Of a stretch of DNA of 39,884 nt, positions 1-8,863 are shown piece after piece. The position numbers and the translations under genes were made by a program. Origin of the DNA: an uncultured delta proteobacterium. Lineage in GTDB: Bacteria; Desulfobacterota; Syntrophia; Syntrophales; Smithellaceae. How positions within the stretch are numbered: the stretch's first letter is position 1; the number at the start of each line of letters is the position of its first letter. Under the pieces are notes generated by a model. That model was not told the origin of the DNA. It saw only the letters and a program-made list of their open reading frames with translations, and searched no databases. The stretch covers positions 1 to 39,884 of the forward strand of contig CAIVDK010000356.1 of assembly GCA_903904655.1 (NCBI GenBank), read 5' to 3'.

Positions 1-1324
1 GAAACTCTCTTTCTCCGCAATCGCTGAACTTTATCTTGCGCGAAGCCTGCTCTCCGGCCAGAGCGCTGATCGACTGGATATGGTTGCCGATGCTTTTAAT
101 ATCTCCGGCCATAGCCGTGTAAGCAAATACTCTCCTGGAAAGCTGTGCGGACAATTGGCGGCCTGATGCCTCCAAGAGAAATTTAACAATCTGCCTACGC
201 AGATTGTTAACTACCATCTCCACATAGGAAATATCATTACGTCTCCCCTCTTCATAGTGGGACATTAGCTTGACGGTTCTGGCAAACATGATCTGAACAA
301 GTTTTGTCTGCCGTTGCAGCTCCTTTTGCACATGATCCAATGACTTGACCGGATTGATTAAATCTTTACGGTCAAGATATTCCGGCCAGATGGGCAGAGC
401 GTCGTCTTCACCGGGCAGGATTTTGTTTATCAGCGCTGCATAGGGTCGCAGGAAAAAAATAAAAACGACGACAATCAACAGGTTCAGTAAAAAATGGGCC
501 CAAACGATCTGTTGGGCGACACTGCTGGACATACTTTGCAGAATGTCGAGGAAAAACGGGAAGCCGATGAGACAAATCAACACACCTACGCATTTGAAGA
601 TCAGATGTGACACGGCGGTTCTTTTACCGCTGATATTGGCAACGCTTCCGGCCAACAGAGCCGTCACCGTCGTACCGATATTGGCGCCCAAAATAACAGG
701 CACGGCATTTTCCAACCCGACCAGATCCTGTTGCGCCAGAACAGCCAGAATACTGATAGGTATCGCGGAGGCGTGGACAACGGCTGTAACCACCATACCC
801 ACCCCAATTCCGAATAGCGGATTTTTGATCTGAGTAAAATAATTAATAAAAGCGGGTGATTGCTTGAGGGGCGCCGCCACCTGGCTGATGATATCCAGAC
901 CAAAGAAAATCAGGCCGAAATAAAAAATCATTTCACCGGCGGTTTTCCATCCACCCCGGCGTGTCAGCCACAAAAGTCCGCCGATGGAAATGAAAAAAGG
1001 AGAAAATTCCGTAAACCGCCAGATGACAAACTGCACGGTCAGGGTTGTACCGATGTCCGCGCCCAGAATGATGGCCAGGGAACTGTAAAAGCTGATCAGA
1101 CCGGCGCTGACCAAACCAATCGTGAGCGCGGTTGACGCCGAAGAGCTCTGAAAGACGATCGCGGAGACGATACCGGTGATCAACCCATAGAGTGGTTTCT
1201 CCACGGCATACTTGACCAATTCTTTTATTCTGGCGTCCATCATACGACGGACGGCGGCAGAAAGGCGAATCATGCCGACCAGAAAAAATATGATGCCGCT
1301 TGCGGCGATCAACGCTTCTTTCAT
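1..1324 (-). CDS. Na/Pi cotransporter family protein, 3' end truncated by the window edge
   Basis: Reverse strand from ATG at 1324 reads MKEALIAASGIIFFLVGMIRLSAAVRRMMDARIKELVKYAVEKPLYGLITGIVSAIVFQSSSASTALTIGLVSAGLI, with the QSSSA motif typical of NptA/PF02690 proteins. It is not in the ORF track because it runs off the window. Confidence 0.88.
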   Translation of the reverse strand, partial: MKEALIAASGIIFFLVGMIRLSAAVRRMMDARIKELVKYAVEKPLYGLITGIVSAIVFQSSSASTALTIGLVSAGLISFYSSLAIILGADIGTTLTVQFVIWRFTEFSPFFISIGGLLWLTRRGGWKTAGEMIFYFGLIFFGLDIISQVAAPLKQSPAFINYFTQIKNPLFGIGVGMVVTAVVHASAIPISILAVLAQQDLVGLENAVPVILGANIGTTVTALLAGSVANISGKRTAVSHLIFKCVGVLICLIGFPFFLDILQSMSSSVAQQIVWAHFLLNLLIVVVFIFFLRPYAALINKILPGEDDALPIWPEYLDRKDLINPVKSLDHVQKELQRQTKLVQIMFARTVKLMSHYEEGRRNDISYVEMVVNNLRRQIVKFLLEASGRQLSAQLSRRVFAYTAMAGDIKSIGNHIQSISALAGEQASRKIKFSDCGEREF

Positions 1325-1348
1325 TTATTTAGCAAATCAATTTCGGTA

Positions 1349-1852
1349 TCAATCAACTTTTTTGAACATCTTGCCTTTGGCACCGCAGACGGGGCAGGTT
1401 TCCGGCGCTTCTTTTTCCGCGGTAAAACCGCAGACGGGACAAACATAGTAGCTGTAAGCGTCTTTCGCGGCATCCGGAGAATCAAGCATCTGCTGATAGA
1501 GCCGGGCATGAATTTTTTCCACTTCATTAGCGAAATTGAATGAACGTTCGGCTTCTTTGTGCCCTTCGGCTTTGGCGCTCTCAATCATCGCCGGATACAT
1601 GCTCTTGAACTCGTGTGTTTCACCGGCAACCGCTTCCTGCAAGTTCTCTTTGGTGGAACGAATGCCTTTCATGGCCCGTAAGTGAGCGTGGGCATGGACC
1701 GTCTCCGCTTCCGCCGCCGCGCGAAAAAGCCTGGCAGCCTGGGGAAATCCCTCCGCGTCGGCCTTGGCGGCAAACGCCAGATATTTGCGGTTGGCCTGCG
1801 ACTCACCGGCAAAAGCTTCTTTTAAAGCATCTTCTGTTTTCGACATGGTCAT
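1349..1852 (-). CDS. Rubrerythrin family protein
   Basis: Ferritin-like ESQANRKYLAFA and EKIHARLY segments plus C-terminal rubredoxin-like CPVCGFTAE...CPVCGAKG. Confidence 0.95.
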   Translation of the reverse strand: MTMSKTEDALKEAFAGESQANRKYLAFAAKADAEGFPQAARLFRAAAEAETVHAHAHLRAMKGIRSTKENLQEAVAGETHEFKSMYPAMIESAKAEGHKEAERSFNFANEVEKIHARLYQQMLDSPDAAKDAYSYYVCPVCGFTAEKEAPETCPVCGAKGKMFKKVD

Positions 1853-1867
1853 CTCCTTTTCTTGGTT

Positions 1868-2608
1868 TTATTGCAATTTCATATTAAAGGTGGATATCTT
1901 ACCTGTATCCGTTTCCTTGATTTGCAGACGCAGGACTTTTGCCGTCTTCGCCTCTCCGGGATAAAAAATAAAACCATGAGCCAGTTCTCCCGGCTTGACC
2001 GCGCGGTATTGCAAAGATCTGGTCTGCAAATCCTGCTTAATTTTAGACTGCACATCCGTCTGGTCGATGGCGGCCTGGCCGCCGCCGGAAACCACTCCCG
2101 CCGCGGCGCCAATGGCTGCGCCTTTTCCGGCTGCAGCACCCACATTGGTTCCGGTGACGATGCCGATCGCCGCTCCGATCACCGCTCCCGCGGCGCCAAA
2201 AAGCAATCCTCTTTTAGCTGCCTCAGGCACTACTCTGCCCAGTTCAGTCTCTCTCGCCAGGCGATCATAAGCAAGATTTTGCTCCAGTATCGGCCAGACA
2301 TTACCCTCCGCATCAATCAAAAATGTTTGCTCCGCAATAATCATCAACGGATGATTGCTTTTGTTATCAAAAGCCACCTGCACCGGAAGAATGCCCGCCT
2401 GCCGGATATCAAAACCAAAGGCTGCTTTGGCTTCCTCGACATTGATAAAACTTCTGGCGGCAATGACTGCGCCGTCAATATAGACCGCATTGGGGGTGCT
2501 CTGGGGCGTTTTAAAAGGCACAACTTGCCTTTCATAGCTTGCGCAACCCGTAAAGAATAAAAAACAAAAAAAGAAGAATGCAAAACAGTTCTTTTTCTGA
2601 AAAATCAT
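1868..2608 (-). CDS. Predicted lipoprotein with glycine-zipper segment
   Basis: Signal peptide with lipobox-like FTGCAS; Gly/Ala-rich GAAGAVIGAAIGIVTGTNVGAAAGKGAAIGAAAG. Confidence 0.7.
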   Translation of the reverse strand: MIFQKKNCFAFFFFCFLFFTGCASYERQVVPFKTPQSTPNAVYIDGAVIAARSFINVEEAKAAFGFDIRQAGILPVQVAFDNKSNHPLMIIAEQTFLIDAEGNVWPILEQNLAYDRLARETELGRVVPEAAKRGLLFGAAGAVIGAAIGIVTGTNVGAAAGKGAAIGAAAGVVSGGGQAAIDQTDVQSKIKQDLQTRSLQYRAVKPGELAHGFIFYPGEAKTAKVLRLQIKETDTGKISTFNMKLQ

Positions 2609-2852
2609 ATTCTCCTCCTCACATCATCGTGGAATTGCTTTTATCATGACAAATTTATTGTGAAACCACAAGCGCAATGATTGTGCAATCCGGATGCAAA
2701 CCAAACAGAATTTCTGAATACAAGGATATCGCCGTTGTGTTTCACAGCAGAAAAATGCAGGTCATCAGTTTGTATTTGACAATCAATGGTTTATTTGTTT
2801 ATAAATTGCACGTGAATATGAAGTCGGTTGTTATCTTAAACTTAATGTTCTT

Positions 2853-4184
2853 GTGGCTCGAAGGGTGGATAATATGATGAAGGAAGAAAGTGTTAGCCCC
2901 GCCGATTCATTGCTCCGAAACGTCTCCCCGCATAATGCCCAACCTTGGCTTTTTCAACATCAGAAACTTTTCACTACGGAGGATACCGACCAATCTCTGG
3001 CCCTAAAAAATCTGATTAACAAATTAAATTATATTAATTTTACTGATGGACACATATTCTTCCTTTTAAATCCGAACGACACCGGCGCACAAATAATGAT
3101 TAAAGCCTATCCTCAACCCTGCGCAAAAAACGAGCTTGTTTCCCACTTGGACCCATCGGATACTTTAGCTTTGACGGACCTCAAAAACCATGGATTAAAT
3201 AATCTGATGATTGATGAAGGCCACACAGCCATATTAGCCGCAGTTCAACTCATCAGCCTTGAAGGCGGTATTTTAAGAACAAGCTTGCCGGAGGTTAGCA
3301 AAATAAAAACTCTTCGCAAGATAAAACGATTTCCATGTGATGTCTTAAACTGTAAAATCATCCAGGGTGATTTTCATGCACCGGGCCAATTAATCGATTT
3401 TAGCGCAGGAGAACTGGGAATCAGCCTCAACGGAAGGAAAAATATCAATGGATTCGATGACTCAAAACCGGCTTTGCTCAACATCAATCAAAATGGCATT
3501 CAAATATACTCCGGTTTGTGCCAATGTGTTCGCAATGGAATAGATTCCCTCGACAATAAAGTTGTGTTCGCGCCACTTAACAATCAGTTTTCTTTATTCC
3601 CCAAAAGAGAAATGCGCAATGCCCGCCAACATGGCGGGCCATCATTTTCAGTGAGCTTTCAACATCCATTTTTCAAAGGCTATATAGAAAGAGATATATT
3701 CGACATTTCCCAAGCGGGATTTTCCATTAAGGATAAAACAGAGGAAGATATTCTCTGGCCCGGCCTGTTCATACCGGACATATCTATCGTTTATGCCGGT
3801 ATTGTGAAAATGAAGTGTTCCGCACAGGTTGTTTACCGGGAGGTGGAGGCTGAAACAAATATGATTAAGCACGGCCTGGCTATAGCCGACATGAATCTGG
3901 AGTCTTTCACGCATCTGAGCCAGATTCTCGGAACATCTAATGTGAGTTACGCAAGCATCTCCACGGAAGTGGAAATGGATACTTTATGGGAATTTTTTTT
4001 GATACCGGATTTATTTATGGTGAAAAATACAAAAATATCCAATCATACCGAAGCTCCTTTAAAGAACTTTACAAAAAATTATACCATGACAATCCGGATA
4101 TCGGCCGACATCTTTTATATAAAAAAAATGGCAAGATCTATGGCCATATCGCCATGGTTCACGCCTATGAACATTCCTGGCTAA
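2853..4184 (+). CDS. PilZ-like domain protein, 5' part of a frame-broken PilZ/acyltransferase-like ORF (true start probably 2874 or 2877)
   Basis: ORF with two PilZ-like segments (KIKRFPCDVLNCKIIQGDFHAPGQLIDFSAGELGIS; GYIERDIFDISQAGFSI). Meaningful coding moves to another frame after the T8 run at 3993-4000. Confidence 0.55.
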   Translation: MARRVDNMMKEESVSPADSLLRNVSPHNAQPWLFQHQKLFTTEDTDQSLALKNLINKLNYINFTDGHIFFLLNPNDTGAQIMIKAYPQPCAKNELVSHLDPSDTLALTDLKNHGLNNLMIDEGHTAILAAVQLISLEGGILRTSLPEVSKIKTLRKIKRFPCDVLNCKIIQGDFHAPGQLIDFSAGELGISLNGRKNINGFDDSKPALLNINQNGIQIYSGLCQCVRNGIDSLDNKVVFAPLNNQFSLFPKREMRNARQHGGPSFSVSFQHPFFKGYIERDIFDISQAGFSIKDKTEEDILWPGLFIPDISIVYAGIVKMKCSAQVVYREVEAETNMIKHGLAIADMNLESFTHLSQILGTSNVSYASISTEVEMDTLWEFFLIPDLFMVKNTKISNHTEAPLKNFTKNYTMTIRISADIFYIKKMARSMAISPWFTPMNIPG

Positions 4185-4951
4185 TCCATCATTTTGCAGC
4201 GCGAAGAATGAGCAATCGTCTGCCCGGCATGACGGTATTAAAACATATTTTTCAATATGCGGGATCGTATAACCGACTGCCGTCAGCGGGCATGAATCAT
4301 GTGATGACTTATTATCAACCTAATAATGACATCATCGAACGGATTTTCGGAAAATTTACCCGGCACTTAAATGACAGCAAGAAAAGCTCCGTGGATGTAT
4401 TTTCATATATGCTGTTTCACAAAGAAAATCCTGCTAGGAAACTTCCAGATGATTGGGTTTTAAGAGAAATCACTCTCCGAGATCTATCGAAGCTGAAAGA
4501 TTTTTATGAGTCGACTTCCGGCGGTCTACTATTGAGCGCCATCGGACTTGATGTTCCATCCGAATCGTTTAAAAAATCATTTGCCGACGCCGGCTTCATA
4601 AGAGAATACCGGACATACTGTCTTTGCTACAAGGACAAACATATAGCTTTTTTTATCCTGGACCAATCGGACATCAAACTGAACCTCTCCGATTTAATTA
4701 ACGGCATCAAAATTATTATCACAGAACCGGACATATTGTCATGGGCCATGCTCGCTGCGGTCGTTAATTGCCTGGGCGGGTATTACCCGGAAACCAGTAT
4801 CCCATTACTTATTTTTCCTTCCTATTTTTTGACTTTGCAAAACATAACGGTGGAAAAGCAATATGCTCTCTGGATTCTGCACGCCAAAGCCTGTGATGAT
4901 TTACTTGTATACATGAATCGACTGATTAATCTTCAGACAAGAAGGCCATAA
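3986..4951 (+). CDS. 3' part of the frame-broken PilZ protein, acyltransferase-like region
   Basis: Continuous coding-like protein (GEKYKNIQSYRSSFKELYKKLY...HIAMVHAYEHSWLIHHFAARR) that continues the upstream ORF if one T is added to the T8 run. Confidence 0.55.
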   Translation: MGIFFDTGFIYGEKYKNIQSYRSSFKELYKKLYHDNPDIGRHLLYKKNGKIYGHIAMVHAYEHSWLIHHFAARRMSNRLPGMTVLKHIFQYAGSYNRLPSAGMNHVMTYYQPNNDIIERIFGKFTRHLNDSKKSSVDVFSYMLFHKENPARKLPDDWVLREITLRDLSKLKDFYESTSGGLLLSAIGLDVPSESFKKSFADAGFIREYRTYCLCYKDKHIAFFILDQSDIKLNLSDLINGIKIIITEPDILSWAMLAAVVNCLGGYYPETSIPLLIFPSYFLTLQNITVEKQYALWILHAKACDDLLVYMNRLINLQTRRP

Positions 4952-7122
4952 TGGAAGATAGTCCTCTTTATAACAGCATGATTATTCAAAATTATCTGGA
5001 ATATTTGAAGAATGATTATCCGGATTTGAATATAGAGGACTTACTCAAAAACGCCGATATTACCTTTCAGGAAATTGAAGACCGCGGACACTGGTTGACG
5101 CAGACGCAGGTCAATCGCTTTCAACAATGTGTCGATAAAGCAACGGGGCAGCCTCATGTGGCTAGAGATGCGGGCAGATATGTGGCCTCGCCGAAGTCGT
5201 CAAGCATCTTTCGTCAGATTATTTCAAGTTTTTTATCGCCGGCGATCGCTTACTGGGCGGCGGAAAAAATGGCGTTGTCGCTCAGTCGCCACCTGTCATT
5301 ACAAAGCAAATCATTGGCTCACAATAAAATTGAAATTGTCGCAAAGGTAAAACCCGATGTAAAAGAAGAGCTTTTCCAATGTGAAAATCGCATTGGAATT
5401 TTTGAAGCGATCGCAAAATTTTACACAGACAAATATGCTCACGTCGAACACCCCGAATGCATTCATCGAGGTGACAGCTATTGCCGCTACATCATCTCAT
5501 GGCAGCTATCGCGATCTTTAAAATGGGAAAAAGCCAGTTTTTACGTTGCTATCTCAAGTTTGATTATTGTTTTCCCCTTCCTGTTTTTTCTAAATTTTAA
5601 AGATTGGTTAATCTTCTTATTTTCGGCCGCCTTACTATCAATCGGCACACTACTGTTCAGTTCTTTAGTCCGGAACAAAGAATTGGCCACAAATTTGAGT
5701 GACCAGGGACAAGCTGCCGACGAAGTTGTCAAACAAGTTAATCTTCGCTACAATGAAATTCTACTCATTAGCGAAATTGGTGAAGCCGCTTCCAGCATTC
5801 TCGACCCTGGCAAGTTATTAATTCATATCGTTAATGCCCTGCAGAAACGCATACCTTTCAATCGTGGTGTCGTGATGCTTGCCAACCAAGAAAGAACCCA
5901 CCTGGATTACATTACCGGTTACGGTTATACATCTCAGGAAGAAGCGCTGCTGAAAAGAACCAAGTTCAACCTCACCAATCCGAACTCCAAAGGCGTGTTT
6001 TATCGTGCGTATAAGGACCAAAAACCTTTCCTGATCAACAGTGTTAACGATGTTGAGAAAGATCTCTCGCAAAAGAGCTCCGGCGTTGCCAAAGAATTCA
6101 GTATTAATGCCTTTATTTGTGTTCCTATCGTTTACAAAGGAAAGTCGGAAGGCATTCTCGCCGTGGATAATACCATAGAAAAAAGTACGCCGACACAAAG
6201 CGACTTAAGTTTAATGATGGGTATTGCCCATGAGATTGGCATCAGCTTGAATAATGCATTCTCCCATAAGAAACTTCAAGAAAGTGAAGAACGTTTTCGC
6301 AATCTGAGCGACAGCTCTCCTGATATCATCTATCAACTGGATCATGACGGACGGATTAAATATATAAATCCCGCCTGGGACGAGATCTTGGGGCAGGACA
6401 AGAATGACCTCGAGGGTAAACATATTTCCGATTTTATACGCCAGGAAGACCATCTTGCGCTTACCGAAACATTGCAAAGCATTCTTACCGATAAATTGAG
6501 AGTCAGAGATAAATATTTTACCATTTTCAACTCAAAAGGCTTGCCACATTACATCACCCTGACCGGCGCGCCTGATTATGATGCAGAAGGCAATGTCATC
6601 GGAATCGTCGGAACGATTAAAGACATCTCTAAATTACGTAGTATGGAAACACAGCTTCTGCAGGCCTCCAAGATGGAAGCCGTGGGTACTTTAACCAGCG
6701 GCATCGCTCATGATTTTAACAATATCATTCAGGCGATTATGGGTTACAACCAATTAATGATTTCCGGCAGACTCGGCAACGAAACGGATATGCCTTACCT
6801 CACCAGCATCGGAGAACTTCTCACGCGGTCCAGCGAACTTGTCCGGCAACTGCTTCTTTTCAGCAGAAAGGTCGAACCCATCGCTAAAGTGATCAACATC
6901 AATGAAGAGATCAAAAGTATCCACAGCCTGCTCGATAAATCGATTTCCAAAATGATCGAGATTAAAACCGATCTTAGCGAAGACATTTCCCTGATTAACG
7001 CAGATGCAAATCAGATCGGACAGATCATCATGAATCTGGTCATCAATGCCCGCGATGCAATGGGTGACAGCGGTATCATTACGATCAAGACCGCAAATCT
7101 GGTTTTACATGAAAAAACATGA
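4951..7122 (+). CDS. Membrane sensor histidine kinase, N-terminal part (sensor domain, TM pair, GAF, PAS, HisKA, start of HATPase)
   Basis: H-box TSGIAHDFNNIIQAIMGY; N-box NLVINARDAMGDSG; then stops at TGA 7120-7122 before the G boxes. Confidence 0.85.
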   Translation: MEDSPLYNSMIIQNYLEYLKNDYPDLNIEDLLKNADITFQEIEDRGHWLTQTQVNRFQQCVDKATGQPHVARDAGRYVASPKSSSIFRQIISSFLSPAIAYWAAEKMALSLSRHLSLQSKSLAHNKIEIVAKVKPDVKEELFQCENRIGIFEAIAKFYTDKYAHVEHPECIHRGDSYCRYIISWQLSRSLKWEKASFYVAISSLIIVFPFLFFLNFKDWLIFLFSAALLSIGTLLFSSLVRNKELATNLSDQGQAADEVVKQVNLRYNEILLISEIGEAASSILDPGKLLIHIVNALQKRIPFNRGVVMLANQERTHLDYITGYGYTSQEEALLKRTKFNLTNPNSKGVFYRAYKDQKPFLINSVNDVEKDLSQKSSGVAKEFSINAFICVPIVYKGKSEGILAVDNTIEKSTPTQSDLSLMMGIAHEIGISLNNAFSHKKLQESEERFRNLSDSSPDIIYQLDHDGRIKYINPAWDEILGQDKNDLEGKHISDFIRQEDHLALTETLQSILTDKLRVRDKYFTIFNSKGLPHYITLTGAPDYDAEGNVIGIVGTIKDISKLRSMETQLLQASKMEAVGTLTSGIAHDFNNIIQAIMGYNQLMISGRLGNETDMPYLTSIGELLTRSSELVRQLLLFSRKVEPIAKVININEEIKSIHSLLDKSISKMIEIKTDLSEDISLINADANQIGQIIMNLVINARDAMGDSGIITIKTANLVLHEKT

Positions 7123-7841
7123 TTGATGGCTTTCACATCGATCCCGGCACTTATGTTCAATTGTCTATTGCGGACACGGGCTGCGGGATGGATCCGGAAA
7201 TGACCAAACGCATTTTTGAACCTTTTTTTACCACCAAGAAACCGGGCAAAGGCACCGGCCTGGGGCTGGCGGTCGTTTACGGCATTATAAAAAACCACGA
7301 CGGTTATATTTACTGTGAAAGCGAACCGAATAAAGGCACAATCTTTTCCGTTATTCTTCCCGCTTCAGCGGTGGGAAGGGAACCGCAGAAGGTTCAAGAA
7401 AAGCCAAAGCAAAACGCTTACGGCACGGAAAAAATACTTTTGGCTGATGATGAAGAAAGCATCCTGGAGACGGTTAAAGACACTTTAAAGTTATTTGGCT
7501 ACCAGGTTGTAACGGCGGAAAACGGCGAGGAGGCGCTGGAGACTTATCGCCACAAGAAAGATGAAATCGATCTGGTGATTCTTGACCTGATCATGCCGGG
7601 CGGCGGCGGTAAAAAATGTTTGCACGGTTTGCTGGAAATCAATCACAACGTTAAAGTATTGATGACCAGTGGCTATTCCAGTAACCAGCAGATAGCAGAG
7701 TTAAAACTCGCCGGCGCAGCCGGATTTATTCATAAGCCATACCGACCCGAAGATTTACTTTTCACGATCCGGGAAATTATGAATACGCGGAATCATGCGG
7801 ATAACGATCGGATTCCCTTGCATAACAACAATGGCGTGTAG
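7119..7841 (+). CDS. C-terminal HATPase G-box segment plus receiver domain of the same sensor kinase
   Basis: [40 protein letters not shown] followed by a receiver ([11 protein letters not shown]...[13 protein letters not shown]...MTSGYS...HKPY). ATGA overlap with the upstream ORF. Confidence 0.82.
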   Translation: MIDGFHIDPGTYVQLSIADTGCGMDPEMTKRIFEPFFTTKKPGKGTGLGLAVVYGIIKNHDGYIYCESEPNKGTIFSVILPASAVGREPQKVQEKPKQNAYGTEKILLADDEESILETVKDTLKLFGYQVVTAENGEEALETYRHKKDEIDLVILDLIMPGGGGKKCLHGLLEINHNVKVLMTSGYSSNQQIAELKLAGAAGFIHKPYRPEDLLFTIREIMNTRNHADNDRIPLHNNNGV

Positions 7842-8638
7842 GTAAAACGCCTGCGATCCACGAGGTATTTCTCAAGGTCAACATAAAACTGCCGATAGCC
7901 ACCTGGATATTCCTCAATCCAGTCTCCTGATTTTTTTGCCGCGATTTCCAGTTTTTTAGTCCAGTTATACTTATCTTTTTCTCTGATTTCGCCAAAAATT
8001 AAGTTGTGCGCCATCAGTTCCACGTCAATATTTTGAAACCCGTTGTCATACAGGAAGGAATAAAGCTTACGCCCGACAAAAGTATCAAAGTTATACTGTT
8101 CGTCAAGCGTTTTCATGATCTTGTCAAGCACCACCGAAAGGGACGCTGGCATGTCATAGTGCGTAAGACAATTGTAGTCCAGGTCGATCAGACAAAGAGT
8201 GCCGCCGGGCTTCAGACAATTTTTGAGATTTCTTACAATATCCAATGCTTCCTTCCGGAAATACTCCAGAACAAACCGAACCCAGATCAGATCGAATTCA
8301 CCAAGCGCATCCATCGGCTCACACAAGTTCTGAATGCTAAATGTAATTCCTTTTTTACCTCCGTAATGTTCCTGAGCGTATGATATTCTCTGTTCGGAAA
8401 AATCAATACCCACAATACTGCCTTGCGGTTGAATCATGTCATAGAGCAGCGATGTGGTTCTTCCCGGTCCACAGCAGCAATCTAAAATTCTCATGCCCGG
8501 TTTGACGCCGCACCAGGCGGCCTGCCTGCGTAATGCATCAGCGTCCGTTTTAATATCGAGGCGAATGGCCTCCTCTTCGCTTTCCATGAGATAATCGCTT
8601 ACTGGATTGAATTTATTCGCTAATGATTTGTTTTGCAT
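7793..8638 (-). CDS. Class I SAM-dependent methyltransferase
   Basis: Motif I MRILDCCCGPGRTTSLL; post-I GSIVGIDFSEQRISYAQ; LKPGGTLCLIDLD. Confidence 0.88.
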   Translation of the reverse strand: MQNKSLANKFNPVSDYLMESEEEAIRLDIKTDADALRRQAAWCGVKPGMRILDCCCGPGRTTSLLYDMIQPQGSIVGIDFSEQRISYAQEHYGGKKGITFSIQNLCEPMDALGEFDLIWVRFVLEYFRKEALDIVRNLKNCLKPGGTLCLIDLDYNCLTHYDMPASLSVVLDKIMKTLDEQYNFDTFVGRKLYSFLYDNGFQNIDVELMAHNLIFGEIREKDKYNWTKKLEIAAKKSGDWIEEYPGGYRQFYVDLEKYLVDRRRFTYTPLLLCKGIRSLSA

Positions 8639-8863
8639 GATCCGTCCCTAGAGAAGAATTGAGATATCCATTGCGAATGACTGTTAAAAAATGTTGTCCG
8701 CAGGAATCCATTACCACCTTATCTGTATGACGTTTTTAACAGATCTGTAACATTCACGCAAGAAAATTGAATTGCCGGTTCCCAATAGTTAAAGACTCTG
8801 TAATGATTTTTGCTTTCATATCAGGGTAACAATCTTTCTCTTCTTCTGACAAATCTGGGATAC

